Assembly (NCBI GenBank): GCA_023252015.1
Contig: JAHEXS010000009.1
Location: 1 to 18,327, forward strand
DNA length: 18,327 nt
Direction: 5' to 3'
From: Candidatus Nitrosotenuis sp.
GTDB lineage: Archaea > Thermoproteota > Nitrososphaeria > Nitrososphaerales > Nitrosopumilaceae
Shown: in pieces, positions 1 through 7,589 of the stretch
How the letters are laid out: each line of letters starts with the position of its first letter
How positions within the stretch are numbered: position 1 is the stretch's first letter
Translations under genes and position numbers: made by a program
Notes under the pieces: model-generated
The model's input: only the letters and a program-made list of their open reading frames with translations
What the model was told of the DNA's origin: nothing
The model's database searches: none

Positions 1-841
1 GGTTTTGCTCACTACCATTTACAAAATCAGATGTGCTCCAGCTTATCTCAAAGATGCCAATTTTTTTGTCAGGTACTAAATCCAGCGCCTTTTGTAGGTC
101 TTTTTGTGCTTCGTCTGGTGTTTTTGAAATATCGTTTAGCCTGTCCACTGGGAGGTACGTAAACGCCACAAAGTCTCCCACATTAACATCTGATACGTAA
201 TGATCCAGATCTTTGTTTACTATGTTATTTAGTGAAAACGCATTTCCAAACTGAACGTTTGGATGTTTTTGTTTTAGTTCCGTGTATACGTTGTTAAAGA
301 ATTCCTTGTATTGTTCCACATTGCCGTTAGCATCATTAAAGTAAGAATCAAGTTCTCCTCCAATTATCACATGATCAATTATGTCATATCGACTCAAGAC
401 TGCATCAAGTGTTTTTACTAGGTTTTTTTCTAGGGCTTGTCCGAGTCTTGGCTCCCCCATCCAATCAGGATATGGTCCGGTTATTCGTCCATTAACGACA
501 GAAAAGTAAAGTGTCACGGCAAGGCCATTTTGCTTATTTAGACTCATCATGATGTCGGTGTCTTTCCAATTGTATTCATCTTTTTGTGGCTCTATGTGAT
601 TCCAAAAAAGATACAGGTTGTTTCTTCCTATTCCGGTAAGGGATGCCTCAGAATACACCTTCTTTAGCTGATCCAGTGTTACCTCCTTTGATGGCGGATT
701 TACGACGATTCCAAGTTTTTCATTATGATTAGTTTGAGTTGGTTCTGGCGCTGAATTCGGTGGAGAATTTGGCAGTAAGACCAAAACTGCCATTGCTATT
801 ACAATAGATGCACCAATTGCCCCAAGAATTTTTTTGTCCAC
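1..841 (-). CDS. Membrane-anchored TIM-barrel glycoside-hydrolase-like protein (partial, C-terminus off the left edge)
   Basis: The reading frame is open for 280 residues to the window edge and has a GTG start at 841; no ATG/GTG lies further upstream in frame, and a TATA-like box sits about 25 nt upstream. Residues 5-23 are a hydrophobic signal or anchor segment, followed by a Pro/Asn-rich linker (24-40). The rest has the rhythm of a (beta/alpha)8 barrel: 'NNLYLFWNHIEP' near 74, 'AVTLYFSVVNG' near 108, 'HVIIGGELDSYF' with Glu163, 'VGDFVAFTYLP' near 221 and 'IGIFEISWS' with Glu265. Two strand-end glutamates about 100 residues apart match the acid/base and nucleophile spacing of clan GH-A glycosidases, so an extracellular glycosidase or a sugar-binding relative is inferred. 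Family and substrate are not identifiable. The gene follows nrdJ on the same strand after a 48-bp gap but probably has its own promoter. Confidence 0.6.
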   Translation of the reverse strand, partial: MDKKILGAIGASIVIAMAVLVLLPNSPPNSAPEPTQTNHNEKLGIVVNPPSKEVTLDQLKKVYSEASLTGIGRNNLYLFWNHIEPQKDEYNWKDTDIMMSLNKQNGLAVTLYFSVVNGRITGPYPDWMGEPRLGQALEKNLVKTLDAVLSRYDIIDHVIIGGELDSYFNDANGNVEQYKEFFNNVYTELKQKHPNVQFGNAFSLNNIVNKDLDHYVSDVNVGDFVAFTYLPVDRLNDISKTPDEAQKDLQKALDLVPDKKIGIFEISWSTSDFVNGSEQN

Positions 842-862
842 TAGTTTTGCTTTTAAAAAATG

Positions 863-872
863 ATAATAAAAA
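863..872 (-). promoter_or_regulatory. TATA-like box for the glycoside-hydrolase-like gene
   Basis: On the minus strand the T/A-rich stretch TTTTTATTAT is centred about 26 nt before the GTG at 841, the spacing expected for a leaderless archaeal transcript. The T-tracts here (868-873 and 854-860) could also serve as the U-rich terminator of nrdJ, whose stop codon is at 890. Identified by eye only. Confidence 0.35.
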
Positions 873-889
873 GAGTTGTGATACTATAG

Positions 890-3800
890 TCAGCCTGACG
901 TACAGCCGCTATAGCCGCATTCAATGCAGATGCTGCATCCCTCAACAAATACTAGATTATTCTTGCATGTAGGGCAGAGTCTTTCTTCTCTTACTTCTTC
1001 CGTGATTGGCATTTCCATCATTTGCTCGTCAGGAATTTTCAGCTCCAGTGCTTTATTGACCTGGTTTCTGACGTATTGGTTCTTGATGCTTTTTTTGATA
1101 TATTCTCGTAGGTGGGTGCTTGGAGATACATCGAATGTTTTTTCTGCGTTTTCGCTGGTCATGTGAAGTACCTGAGTGTGTCTTGAGCCATCGCGGTATA
1201 CTGTGATTCCCTTTAGTCCAAGCTCGTGTGCAAGAAGATATGCCGCTTTGACATCTTCTGCTGAAACGTCACTTGGCATGTTGATCGTCTTTGAGATTGC
1301 GTTTCCAATCCACTCTTGCCATGTTGCCTGTGCCATCAAGTGATCAGACCAGTGTATGTCCATTGCAGTGACAAAGATGTTTTGAATCCATTCTGGAATT
1401 TCTGCCAGTCCACGAACAGAACCATAGTTATCTGCGATTTTTGCTAGGAGTTCATCACTGTATAATCCGTTTTCTCGCAGTACCTGCTCGAAGATCTTGT
1501 TTGTGTAGAAGAATCGTCCAACTGTTACTCGTTTTTCAAATACAAGTGCAAATGTCGGTTCCATTCCATTTGTACAGTCTGCAATCATGGAAAGTGTTCC
1601 TGTCGGTGCAACTGTTGTGGTAAGCACGTTTCGTATTCCGTGTTTTTGGATGTTTGTAATTAGTGCATCCCAATCGTAATAGTGCTCCCCTTTTTGCTTT
1701 TCATAATAGCCTGCAATTGGAATCTTGCCTTCTGGATATTCTGTTTTTAAGCACAGGTCAAACTCACCCCTTGATCTTGCAAGAGCAATACTTTCTTCCA
1801 TGGAATAGTATGTTAGTGCCTCAGCAAGTTTTGATTGGAATTCATAGCCTTCCTTTGAGTTGTATGGAATTCTTAGCTTGTACAGAAGATCGGCTACGCC
1901 CATCACACCAAGTCCTATTCTTCTTGACTCTTTGGATGCTCTGTCAATTTCTGGTACTGGATAGTGATTCATGTCGATGACATTGTCAAGGAATCTTGTT
2001 GTCTTGCGGATTGTCTCCTCATATCTTTGCCAATCAAATTCGAATTGACCATCTGCTTTTCTTTTCACAAGATTTGCAAGATTAATTGATCCTAGGTTGC
2101 ATGATTCATACGGATACAGAGATTGTTCGCCACAGTTATGAGCAACAATACCGTTTGCATCAAATGCGTTGACTCCAGGCACCTGAACATCATATACTTC
2201 TTCGGTATTATCTTCTACAAGATCTGCTACTGTCGCTACAAATTTCTCCTTGTTAAGATTCCTCTTGTAATCTCCCAGTAACATTCCAAGGTGTTTCATC
2301 TTGTCAAAATCAGCAAAGCCTATCACATTATGGAACCGTAGCATGTTCTCTCCTGAGATCACCAGTTCGTGCTGCGGTTTGATGTGATATGGTTTTACGC
2401 CACCTTTGCCATCAGGCATTAGTTTTTCCTGTTCTTTTCTTCTGTTTGTGTATATTTTTGACATTATACCAAGTCTGAGCAACATGCGTTGAACAGCCTT
2501 TAGCACTTTGAGATCACTTTGCGACAGGCGTACAGATATGCCCTTGTGCTGGTTACCTTGTACACTTCCATCTGCATCAAAAAAGCCTCTGAGGAAGCCC
2601 CTGTAGAATGAGGATGATGTCTTTTCCACATCTTCAGTTATTGTTTTGTTCTGGTGTATTATTCCTAGTGAGGTTGCAAGTTCTCTTATCGATGCAAGTG
2701 AAAGTCGGTATTCGTTTCTTTCTTCAATGTTTACCCAGTCATTAAAATCAGCCCTGTGAGGCATCTGCTGAGCATATTGCAGTATAAGCCCGTGTACAGA
2801 TTTATTTCCAGTGCTTTCACCCCATGAAGAAAGTATGACGCTGTCTTTTTTGATATGTCCGTCACCCATCAACTGTCCCATCAGATATCCTTCTTCTTCT
2901 CCGAATTTTCCATCCCATTCATAATATCTGCAATCGTCAAGAACTAGCTTCTCTCCATATTTTAGATCCTTTGCAGGTTTCCATTCAGATTTATCTGTCA
3001 GAACTTTATGCTCCTCTGTTAGTCGGAGATCAAAGCCTTCTTTGGTTCTAAGATTGTATACTTTCTTCACACCGGTGGAAAAGAAACCGTCAGTATTCCA
3101 CACCTTGCCGTTAAGATATGTTTTAAATGGTCTTCCTATGAGTTCTTTAACCATTCTGGGTCCCTCATCTGTGGCTACCCATGTATCTGCGGTAACGCAT
3201 GGATTTGTTGCTCTGAGTGGCATTCCTCTTGCCTTTGCAAACACGTTGTACTTGTTGATGTTGTCAAAGAAGATCAGTCCAGGTTCTGCACTCTTCCATG
3301 CAGAAAGTGCAATCAAGTCGATTAGTTGATGTGCGTTTATCTCACGTATCGGTACTCTGTCCCTTGAGCTTCTCAGGGTGTACTTGCCATCCTTGCTGTC
3401 CACCACTGCAGACCAAAAGTCTTCCCAAATTCCAACACTGACATTAAAGTTCTCAAGTATTCCTGCTTCTGTTTTGTTTGTGATGAATTTTTCAATATCT
3501 GGGTGCCATACCTCAAGAATTCCCATGTTTGCGCCTCTTCTTTTGCCGCCTTGCTTGACTACTTCAGTTACGGTGTTGATAATGTTCATAAAGGAAACTG
3601 GGCCTGATGCTACACCTGATGTGGATGCAACGATATCTCCTTCGTGTCTTAGGTCTGAATAGTTGATTCCAACGCCTCCTCCGGATTTGAATATGAGGGC
3701 TGCATCGGATGTTGACTTCATTATATCGCCCATGTCATCAGGCATGCCGAGCACAAAGCATGCAGATAGTTGGCCTAGACGCCCACCCGCATTCATCATG

Positions 3801-4609
3801 GTTGGCGAGTTTGGCAAGAACTCTTGCTCAGTCATTAGAGAATAGTATTCTTGTATTCTGTCTGCATAGTTGTCAAACTTTTTAGCTGCAAGCAAGGTGA
3901 GTACTTCTTTGAAGCTCTTCTTCATTTGTCCTCTGTTTGCAAGATAGACATAGTGGTTAATGAGTCCCCTAAAGTGCCACTTGTTCAGATAATAGATTCC
4001 AATCTTGAACTTGTAATCAAAGTCGTCAAGCTTTGTAAGATATTTTTTAGCTTCTTCTACGTCTTGTGTTATTCCTCCTTCTCTTGAGAAGATTTCATTA
4101 TCATACATGATGTCTCCAAGTGCGACAAGGACTGCTACTCGCTCAAACATTTGGCCCGGGCTTTCAGTGATTTCACTTTTGTTGTTTCTCATCAAATATC
4201 TCGATGCCAAAACTCGCAGGCAGTTAAGATCGAATGTTTTTGAAACATTGTCAAGTGATTTAGTGTTTAGAACTTTCATTTTATCCTCTCTTACTTTTCT
4301 TCTCTCATGTCTGTACAAAATGTAGGACTTTGCAATTTCACCAAAGCCTTTTTCAATTAAGGTAGATTCAACCATGTCTTGCACATCCTCGACTGATGGT
4401 GGATGTGATGCTGAAAATCCTTGCTGTATCAGCTTGTTTAATACACCATTTGTAAGATCCTCTGCAATTTTACGGTCTGCTTTACCTGTTGCGACTAGTG
4501 CTTTATAGATCGCATTTGTAATTTTTTCTTTATTAAAGTTGGTTATTCGGCCATCTCTTTTCTTAACATCAATGATCGAACTTTCTATTTGTGAAAAATC
4601 TGTTGTCAT
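890..4609 (-). CDS. nrdJ: Adenosylcobalamin-dependent (class II) ribonucleotide reductase with ATP-cone and intein
   Basis: Reduces ribonucleotides to deoxyribonucleotides in the cytoplasm using a B12-derived radical. From the ATG at 4609 the precursor is 1239 residues. It has an N-terminal ATP-cone (about 14-105, 'IIDVKKRDGRITNFNKEKI'), an RNR core with 'GGGVGINYSDLR' and 'KQGGKRRGANMG', an intein (471-825), and then the resumed core starting 'CGEQSLYPYESCNLGSINL'. Joining the exteins restores the N-C-E active-site signature NPCGE. The tail has Cys1212, 1215, 1225, 1228, 1231 and 1236, typical of the redox/Zn tail of class II enzymes. The spliced protein would be about 884 residues, normal for the family. 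An alternative GTG start at 4624 adds five residues. I prefer the ATG because a purine-rich GAGGGGAG lies just upstream and a TATA-like TTTAATAT sits about 26 nt before it. The neighbour upstream is a degenerate NrdD fused to an HTH, a candidate regulator. Confidence 0.95.
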   Translation of the reverse strand: MTTDFSQIESSIIDVKKRDGRITNFNKEKITNAIYKALVATGKADRKIAEDLTNGVLNKLIQQGFSASHPPSVEDVQDMVESTLIEKGFGEIAKSYILYRHERRKVREDKMKVLNTKSLDNVSKTFDLNCLRVLASRYLMRNNKSEITESPGQMFERVAVLVALGDIMYDNEIFSREGGITQDVEEAKKYLTKLDDFDYKFKIGIYYLNKWHFRGLINHYVYLANRGQMKKSFKEVLTLLAAKKFDNYADRIQEYYSLMTEQEFLPNSPTMMNAGGRLGQLSACFVLGMPDDMGDIMKSTSDAALIFKSGGGVGINYSDLRHEGDIVASTSGVASGPVSFMNIINTVTEVVKQGGKRRGANMGILEVWHPDIEKFITNKTEAGILENFNVSVGIWEDFWSAVVDSKDGKYTLRSSRDRVPIREINAHQLIDLIALSAWKSAEPGLIFFDNINKYNVFAKARGMPLRATNPCVTADTWVATDEGPRMVKELIGRPFKTYLNGKVWNTDGFFSTGVKKVYNLRTKEGFDLRLTEEHKVLTDKSEWKPAKDLKYGEKLVLDDCRYYEWDGKFGEEEGYLMGQLMGDGHIKKDSVILSSWGESTGNKSVHGLILQYAQQMPHRADFNDWVNIEERNEYRLSLASIRELATSLGIIHQNKTITEDVEKTSSSFYRGFLRGFFDADGSVQGNQHKGISVRLSQSDLKVLKAVQRMLLRLGIMSKIYTNRRKEQEKLMPDGKGGVKPYHIKPQHELVISGENMLRFHNVIGFADFDKMKHLGMLLGDYKRNLNKEKFVATVADLVEDNTEEVYDVQVPGVNAFDANGIVAHNCGEQSLYPYESCNLGSINLANLVKRKADGQFEFDWQRYEETIRKTTRFLDNVIDMNHYPVPEIDRASKESRRIGLGVMGVADLLYKLRIPYNSKEGYEFQSKLAEALTYYSMEESIALARSRGEFDLCLKTEYPEGKIPIAGYYEKQKGEHYYDWDALITNIQKHGIRNVLTTTVAPTGTLSMIADCTNGMEPTFALVFEKRVTVGRFFYTNKIFEQVLRENGLYSDELLAKIADNYGSVRGLAEIPEWIQNIFVTAMDIHWSDHLMAQATWQEWIGNAISKTINMPSDVSAEDVKAAYLLAHELGLKGITVYRDGSRHTQVLHMTSENAEKTFDVSPSTHLREYIKKSIKNQYVRNQVNKALELKIPDEQMMEMPITEEVREERLCPTCKNNLVFVEGCSICIECGYSGCTSG
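2135..3199 (-). other. In-frame intein with LAGLIDADG homing endonuclease inside nrdJ
   Basis: A 355-residue insertion, in frame, interrupts NPCGE of the RNR. It starts with Cys (CVTADTWVATDEG, block A, Cys1) and ends with GIVAHN followed by the host Cys (+1), giving the canonical C...HN/C splice junctions. Block B is 'TEEHKVLT' (intein 61-68). Two LAGLIDADG motifs, 'YLMGQLMGDG' (105-114) and 'FLRGFFDADG' (202-211), show a full homing endonuclease with both acidic residues present. Block F is 'EEVYDVQVPGVNAFDANG' (333-350). It is a complete, apparently active class 1 intein. The -1 residue is Pro, as in the Methanothermobacter RIR1 intein, which to my recollection also has proline before Cys1. 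The base composition and codon use look like the host gene by eye, so a very recent transfer is not obvious. Confidence 0.95.
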
Positions 4610-4626
4610 ATCGTCTCCCCTCACTA

Positions 4627-4659
4627 GGTAATATTAAATTGAATATAACTGTGATTACC
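4627..4659 (-). promoter_or_regulatory. Inverted repeat bracketing the nrdJ promoter (candidate operator)
   Basis: GGTAAT (4627-4632) and ATTACC (4654-4659) form a perfect 6-bp inverted repeat with a 21-bp AT-rich spacer. On the minus strand the spacer holds two TATA-like segments, TTATATTC (near 4645) and TTTAATAT (near 4634), placed 25-35 nt before the ATG at 4609 and the GTG at 4624. The 197-bp gap between the HTH-NrdD-like gene and nrdJ therefore contains a separate nrdJ promoter. Binding of a dimeric regulator to the two arms would cover the TATA box. This is seen by eye and has no statistical support. Confidence 0.4.
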
Positions 4660-4821
4660 AAAAATTTCAGATTTTAGCTCAACAATGTTTACACCGTTAC
4701 GAGAAATTTCACAATAGTCAGTCGTGGATGTGAAAACGAAATCAGTTAATTTCATACAAGATCGTTTTGCCAACTAAGTATCTTTATGAGATAAAAGTTA
4801 TAGGTCTTGCGGATTTCAGAC

Positions 4822-6924
4822 TCAGCTTACAATGTACGGAGACTTGCACAAAGGACACTTGTCAAAGAGTTTTTCGTCCTTAAATCCACAGTTTCCGCAA
4901 ATTGGAACCTCTTTTAGCGGCCTAAACGAGCCTAGTAGATCGCCTGCTTTTTCTATTGACTTTTTGATCTCATCTACCTTGGCGTCTTTTTCAAATTTGA
5001 GACGCACAAGCAGTCCCCCGTTTAGGATTTTGGCCATCTTGTTAGCCTCAGCAATCTTGTCTGTTTTTGCGCTCATGGAATCAAGTTCTGAGGCGTTAAG
5101 AACCACTCCTTCTGAGTAGTTCTCCCCGTCGAGAGATCTGTTAACTGACATCTTGCCATATTTTTCGCCGTCCAGCGATCCAAATCTTGGAGTTCCATCA
5201 CTTTCAGTCATTGTGACTACGACTAGATCTCCCATTTCTTTGCCCTTCTTTTCTGCCACATCTACAGCAGTTTGGATTACTTTGTAGATTATTTCTTGGC
5301 CTTCCTTTTGATCATTGTATCCAAGTATGTTGAATACAGCTTCGTGCAATCCCACCAAATTCACAACTAGGCATACAGAGCTTCTCTGCATGTATTGGGT
5401 ATTTGCCGCAAGCACTGGATTTAGTCCGCGTCTTGTAAGATCAGAAATGTCTTTCTTACGAAGTGACATTGCAGAAAGCGCAGGCTTCATCATTAGTGCA
5501 AGGCGTGCCCTAAAGTAAGTTTCATCTTTGTTTGATTCAAACGCAAGTCTTGGCAGATTAATCGTAAGAGATTGTAAATTGATCGATGAGGTACTATTTT
5601 TTGCTTTGACGCGTATTATTCCGCTGTATGAGGTTTCATCCTTTGAGAACTGTACTTTGCCGCCAAGAGAAATTATTTCTGCAATGATATCTGAAACATC
5701 TGCAACTTTGCTGTTCGCATAATCAATTATGAGACCGATCTGTGGAACAGGGGTCATCTTGATATAATTTTTGTATGCTGAGAGAATTGCTTGTACAAGT
5801 TTTGGTTCTATGCCAAGCTGAATTCTAAAAGATACCAAAGTTGGTTCTTTTGTGTATTTGGAAGAAACTGATGAGGTTGCGAATGCACCGACCAGTTTTT
5901 CTTCAAGTTCAGGGATGTTTTTTGCATACTTTGAGCAAATTTGCACCAAGCCGTCCATGATCACTTCCCTTGACGCTTCCTTTGAAGCTAGGGATATCAT
6001 CATGGATAAAGACGACATGAGGTTGTCCAGTGTTTTGATAGTAGCAATCCTTGTGACACCTAGGAATTTGCCTTTAAGGTCTATACCGTCCTCAATTAGT
6101 TCTTTTAAGTTAAAGAATATTGTATCTGGGAGTAATGACCAGATTCCAGGATTTGATATGTGTATGTCGCCAGAAAGGTGAGAATCGGCAACATCCTTTG
6201 GCAGGGTATTTAGGATTAGATTTTCTGCAAATACGGTTTGTCCTGCTTTGAAGAACAGCCCTTGCGCGCCGTTGTCAACGTTATCTACGTTGGTTATCAT
6301 TTCTTGCGCATCAAAAACAGGCATTCCAAGCCTTGCAAGCTTGTTTCTGTATTCTTCATGGCCATGCTCAAGTAGTACAGAATTGACCATTTCACGGATC
6401 AACGAGCCTGTGAGATAGGTAGTTTGGTACTTGTAGATTCGATTTTCCACCTCTTCGGTGATTTTTTGTGCCAACTCTAATGGAAGGCTTCCTTCGCGGA
6501 CTAGCGACTGAATGATTTTGTGTGAATTGAATTCTTCGATTGAGTCATGTGAGGTTCTAACATACATCTTGCCACTTTCTATAATGGAACGTTCTTCAAT
6601 TTGTCTTGCAAGACTTAGGACAAGTTTTCCCAGATTTGTTATGGTGTAACGTCTTTCAGATTTATTGAGCGCCACAAGTGACTGTCTTAGTAATTTTCTT
6701 AGATGGTAAGCAAATTTTCCACTTTCCTTTTTTGATTTGAATCCGGCAAGCGATTTTAATTCGGAGTACGTTAACGGTCCTTTTGAGTTTAAGATTCGTA
6801 AAATGTCAATTCGGTTAGGACTTGCCATGACAGAGAAAATCATTCTTACACGCTTTGATGTAGACTGTAAAATGCCACCGCCCTTCTTGAGATCCATCGC
6901 ACCAGTAGACAGCTCTATACTCAT
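4822..6924 (-). CDS. HTH + ATP-cone + catalytically degenerate NrdD-like protein (putative nucleotide-sensing regulator)
   Basis: 700 residues, with an ATG at 6924. Residues 25-110 form an ArsR-like winged helix ('SPNRIDILRILNSKGPLTYS', then a 'FAYHLRKLLRQSLV' recognition region and a basic wing 'KSERRYTITNLGK'). Residues 118-200 are an ATP-cone ('VRTSHDSIEEFNSHKIIQSL'). Residues 220-670 resemble anaerobic RNR NrdD: 'HLSGDIHISNPG' (compare GDiHIHD), 'LTINLPRLAFES' near 453, 'NLVGLHEAV' near 522. The tail is a Zn ribbon with Cys676, 679, 690 and 693. NrdD enzymes have a catalytic Cys in a GCR-type motif just before NLPR and a glycyl-radical RVxGY-type motif after the Zn site. Here the first region reads 'YSGIIRVKAKNS' without Cys, and the protein ends seven residues after the last Cys. 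No reductase activity is expected. It lies directly upstream of nrdJ. A dNTP/ATP-sensing transcription regulator is my inference; databases may label it anaerobic RNR or ArsR family. Confidence 0.8.
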   Translation of the reverse strand: MSIELSTGAMDLKKGGGILQSTSKRVRMIFSVMASPNRIDILRILNSKGPLTYSELKSLAGFKSKKESGKFAYHLRKLLRQSLVALNKSERRYTITNLGKLVLSLARQIEERSIIESGKMYVRTSHDSIEEFNSHKIIQSLVREGSLPLELAQKITEEVENRIYKYQTTYLTGSLIREMVNSVLLEHGHEEYRNKLARLGMPVFDAQEMITNVDNVDNGAQGLFFKAGQTVFAENLILNTLPKDVADSHLSGDIHISNPGIWSLLPDTIFFNLKELIEDGIDLKGKFLGVTRIATIKTLDNLMSSLSMMISLASKEASREVIMDGLVQICSKYAKNIPELEEKLVGAFATSSVSSKYTKEPTLVSFRIQLGIEPKLVQAILSAYKNYIKMTPVPQIGLIIDYANSKVADVSDIIAEIISLGGKVQFSKDETSYSGIIRVKAKNSTSSINLQSLTINLPRLAFESNKDETYFRARLALMMKPALSAMSLRKKDISDLTRRGLNPVLAANTQYMQRSSVCLVVNLVGLHEAVFNILGYNDQKEGQEIIYKVIQTAVDVAEKKGKEMGDLVVVTMTESDGTPRFGSLDGEKYGKMSVNRSLDGENYSEGVVLNASELDSMSAKTDKIAEANKMAKILNGGLLVRLKFEKDAKVDEIKKSIEKAGDLLGSFRPLKEVPICGNCGFKDEKLFDKCPLCKSPYIVS

Positions 6925-6987
6925 GATTATGGCTAGAGATCGGGACTAAATAAGATTTATGACTAGATTCTCATCGAACTTTTTTGA

Positions 6988-7149
6988 TCAGTTTTTCTGG
7001 ACATCCATGGAAAACTCTGATGTCGAAAGCGTCTGACCACATGAGGGGCACTTGTTGTTGTAGTGTTTCATGACATCTTTGATCGATTTGAGCATTTTCA
7101 TATTAGAGATCTTGTTTCCACACTTACCACAAATAACATCAACTGACAA
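6988..7149 (-). CDS. Small Zn-ribbon protein (53 aa)
   Basis: A short minus-strand frame with a TTG start at 7149, the only usual start codon between the upstream stop (7198-7200) and the first Cys pair. It encodes 53 residues beginning MSVDVICGKCGNK and containing two CxxC pairs (Cys7/Cys10 and Cys34/Cys37) separated by a lysine-rich helix ('MKMLKSIKDVMKHY'). The spacing is that of a single Zn ribbon. No enzyme domain is present; such proteins may act as small nucleic-acid- or protein-binding factors, but the function is unknown. It lies 70 bp after the DUF35 gene and 63 bp before the HTH-NrdD-like gene, all on one strand, so it may be co-transcribed with the latter. The coherent Cys pattern is the main reason to believe it is real. 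Confidence 0.7.
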   Translation of the reverse strand: MSVDVICGKCGNKISNMKMLKSIKDVMKHYNNKCPSCGQTLSTSEFSMDVQKN

Positions 7150-7219
7150 TGAAAACCAAGTTTTTTTGAAACTATTAAGAATCCTTTTTGAAATTTGTTA
7201 ATTACTCGGTAAATTTGAT

Positions 7220-7585
7220 TTACTGCTTTTCTAAAAGGATGCCACGATCGTCGTATCTAACAATCTTTATTTTTGATCCAATTGGGAGCTGATCTGGTGA
7301 GGTAATTCCCCCCAAAAATCCTGAAATTTTAAGATCGTAATTATCTATATGCATTACAACCCATGCGTACGGCGTGTATTTTTCAAAGCCTGCTGGAGGA
7401 ACTGTAATTATTGTATATGTTGCAACTGTGCCTGTTCCATCAAGTAACTTGCCTTCAAACTCTCTGTGCCCACATTGTTGGCAGAAATAGACTGTTGCCA
7501 AATGCAGATTGCCGCACTTTTTGCATTTTCTTGTAAGTACTTTACCTGCGTTGACTGCATCTATGAATTCTTGCTTATTTGACAA
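7220..7585 (-). CDS. DUF35 Zn-ribbon/OB-fold protein, thiolase partner
   Basis: About 121 residues. It has an N-terminal rubredoxin-like Zn ribbon with Cys21, 24, 35 and 38 (KCKKCGNLH and FCQQCGHRE) followed by an OB-fold ('GTGTVATYTIITVPPAGF' to 'GSKIKIVRYDDRGIL'). This is the DUF35 architecture. In archaea DUF35 proteins bind thiolases, and in methanogens one bridges thiolase and HMG-CoA synthase in a complex that channels acetoacetyl-CoA. Here it immediately follows the thiolase gene. I chose the TTG at 7585, four bases after the thiolase stop, because it gives the usual length and a natural N-terminus (MSNKQEFIDA). The frame is also open to a TTG at 7639, which would add 18 residues and overlap the thiolase gene by 50 bp. 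Confidence 0.85.
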   Translation of the reverse strand: MSNKQEFIDAVNAGKVLTRKCKKCGNLHLATVYFCQQCGHREFEGKLLDGTGTVATYTIITVPPAGFEKYTPYAWVVMHIDNYDLKISGFLGGITSPDQLPIGSKIKIVRYDDRGILLEKQ

Positions 7586-7589
7586 GGTT

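Noticed and set aside
924..4325. Several plus-strand frames of 60-105 codons opposite nrdJ
   Set aside because: They lie antisense to a strongly conserved coding sequence, have no domain or promoter logic, and their lengths are as expected for mirror frames.
4660..4821. Possible small RNA or tRNA in the nrdJ upstream gap
   Set aside because: No cloverleaf, strong hairpin or GC-rich block was found; only AT-rich promoter-like DNA is visible.
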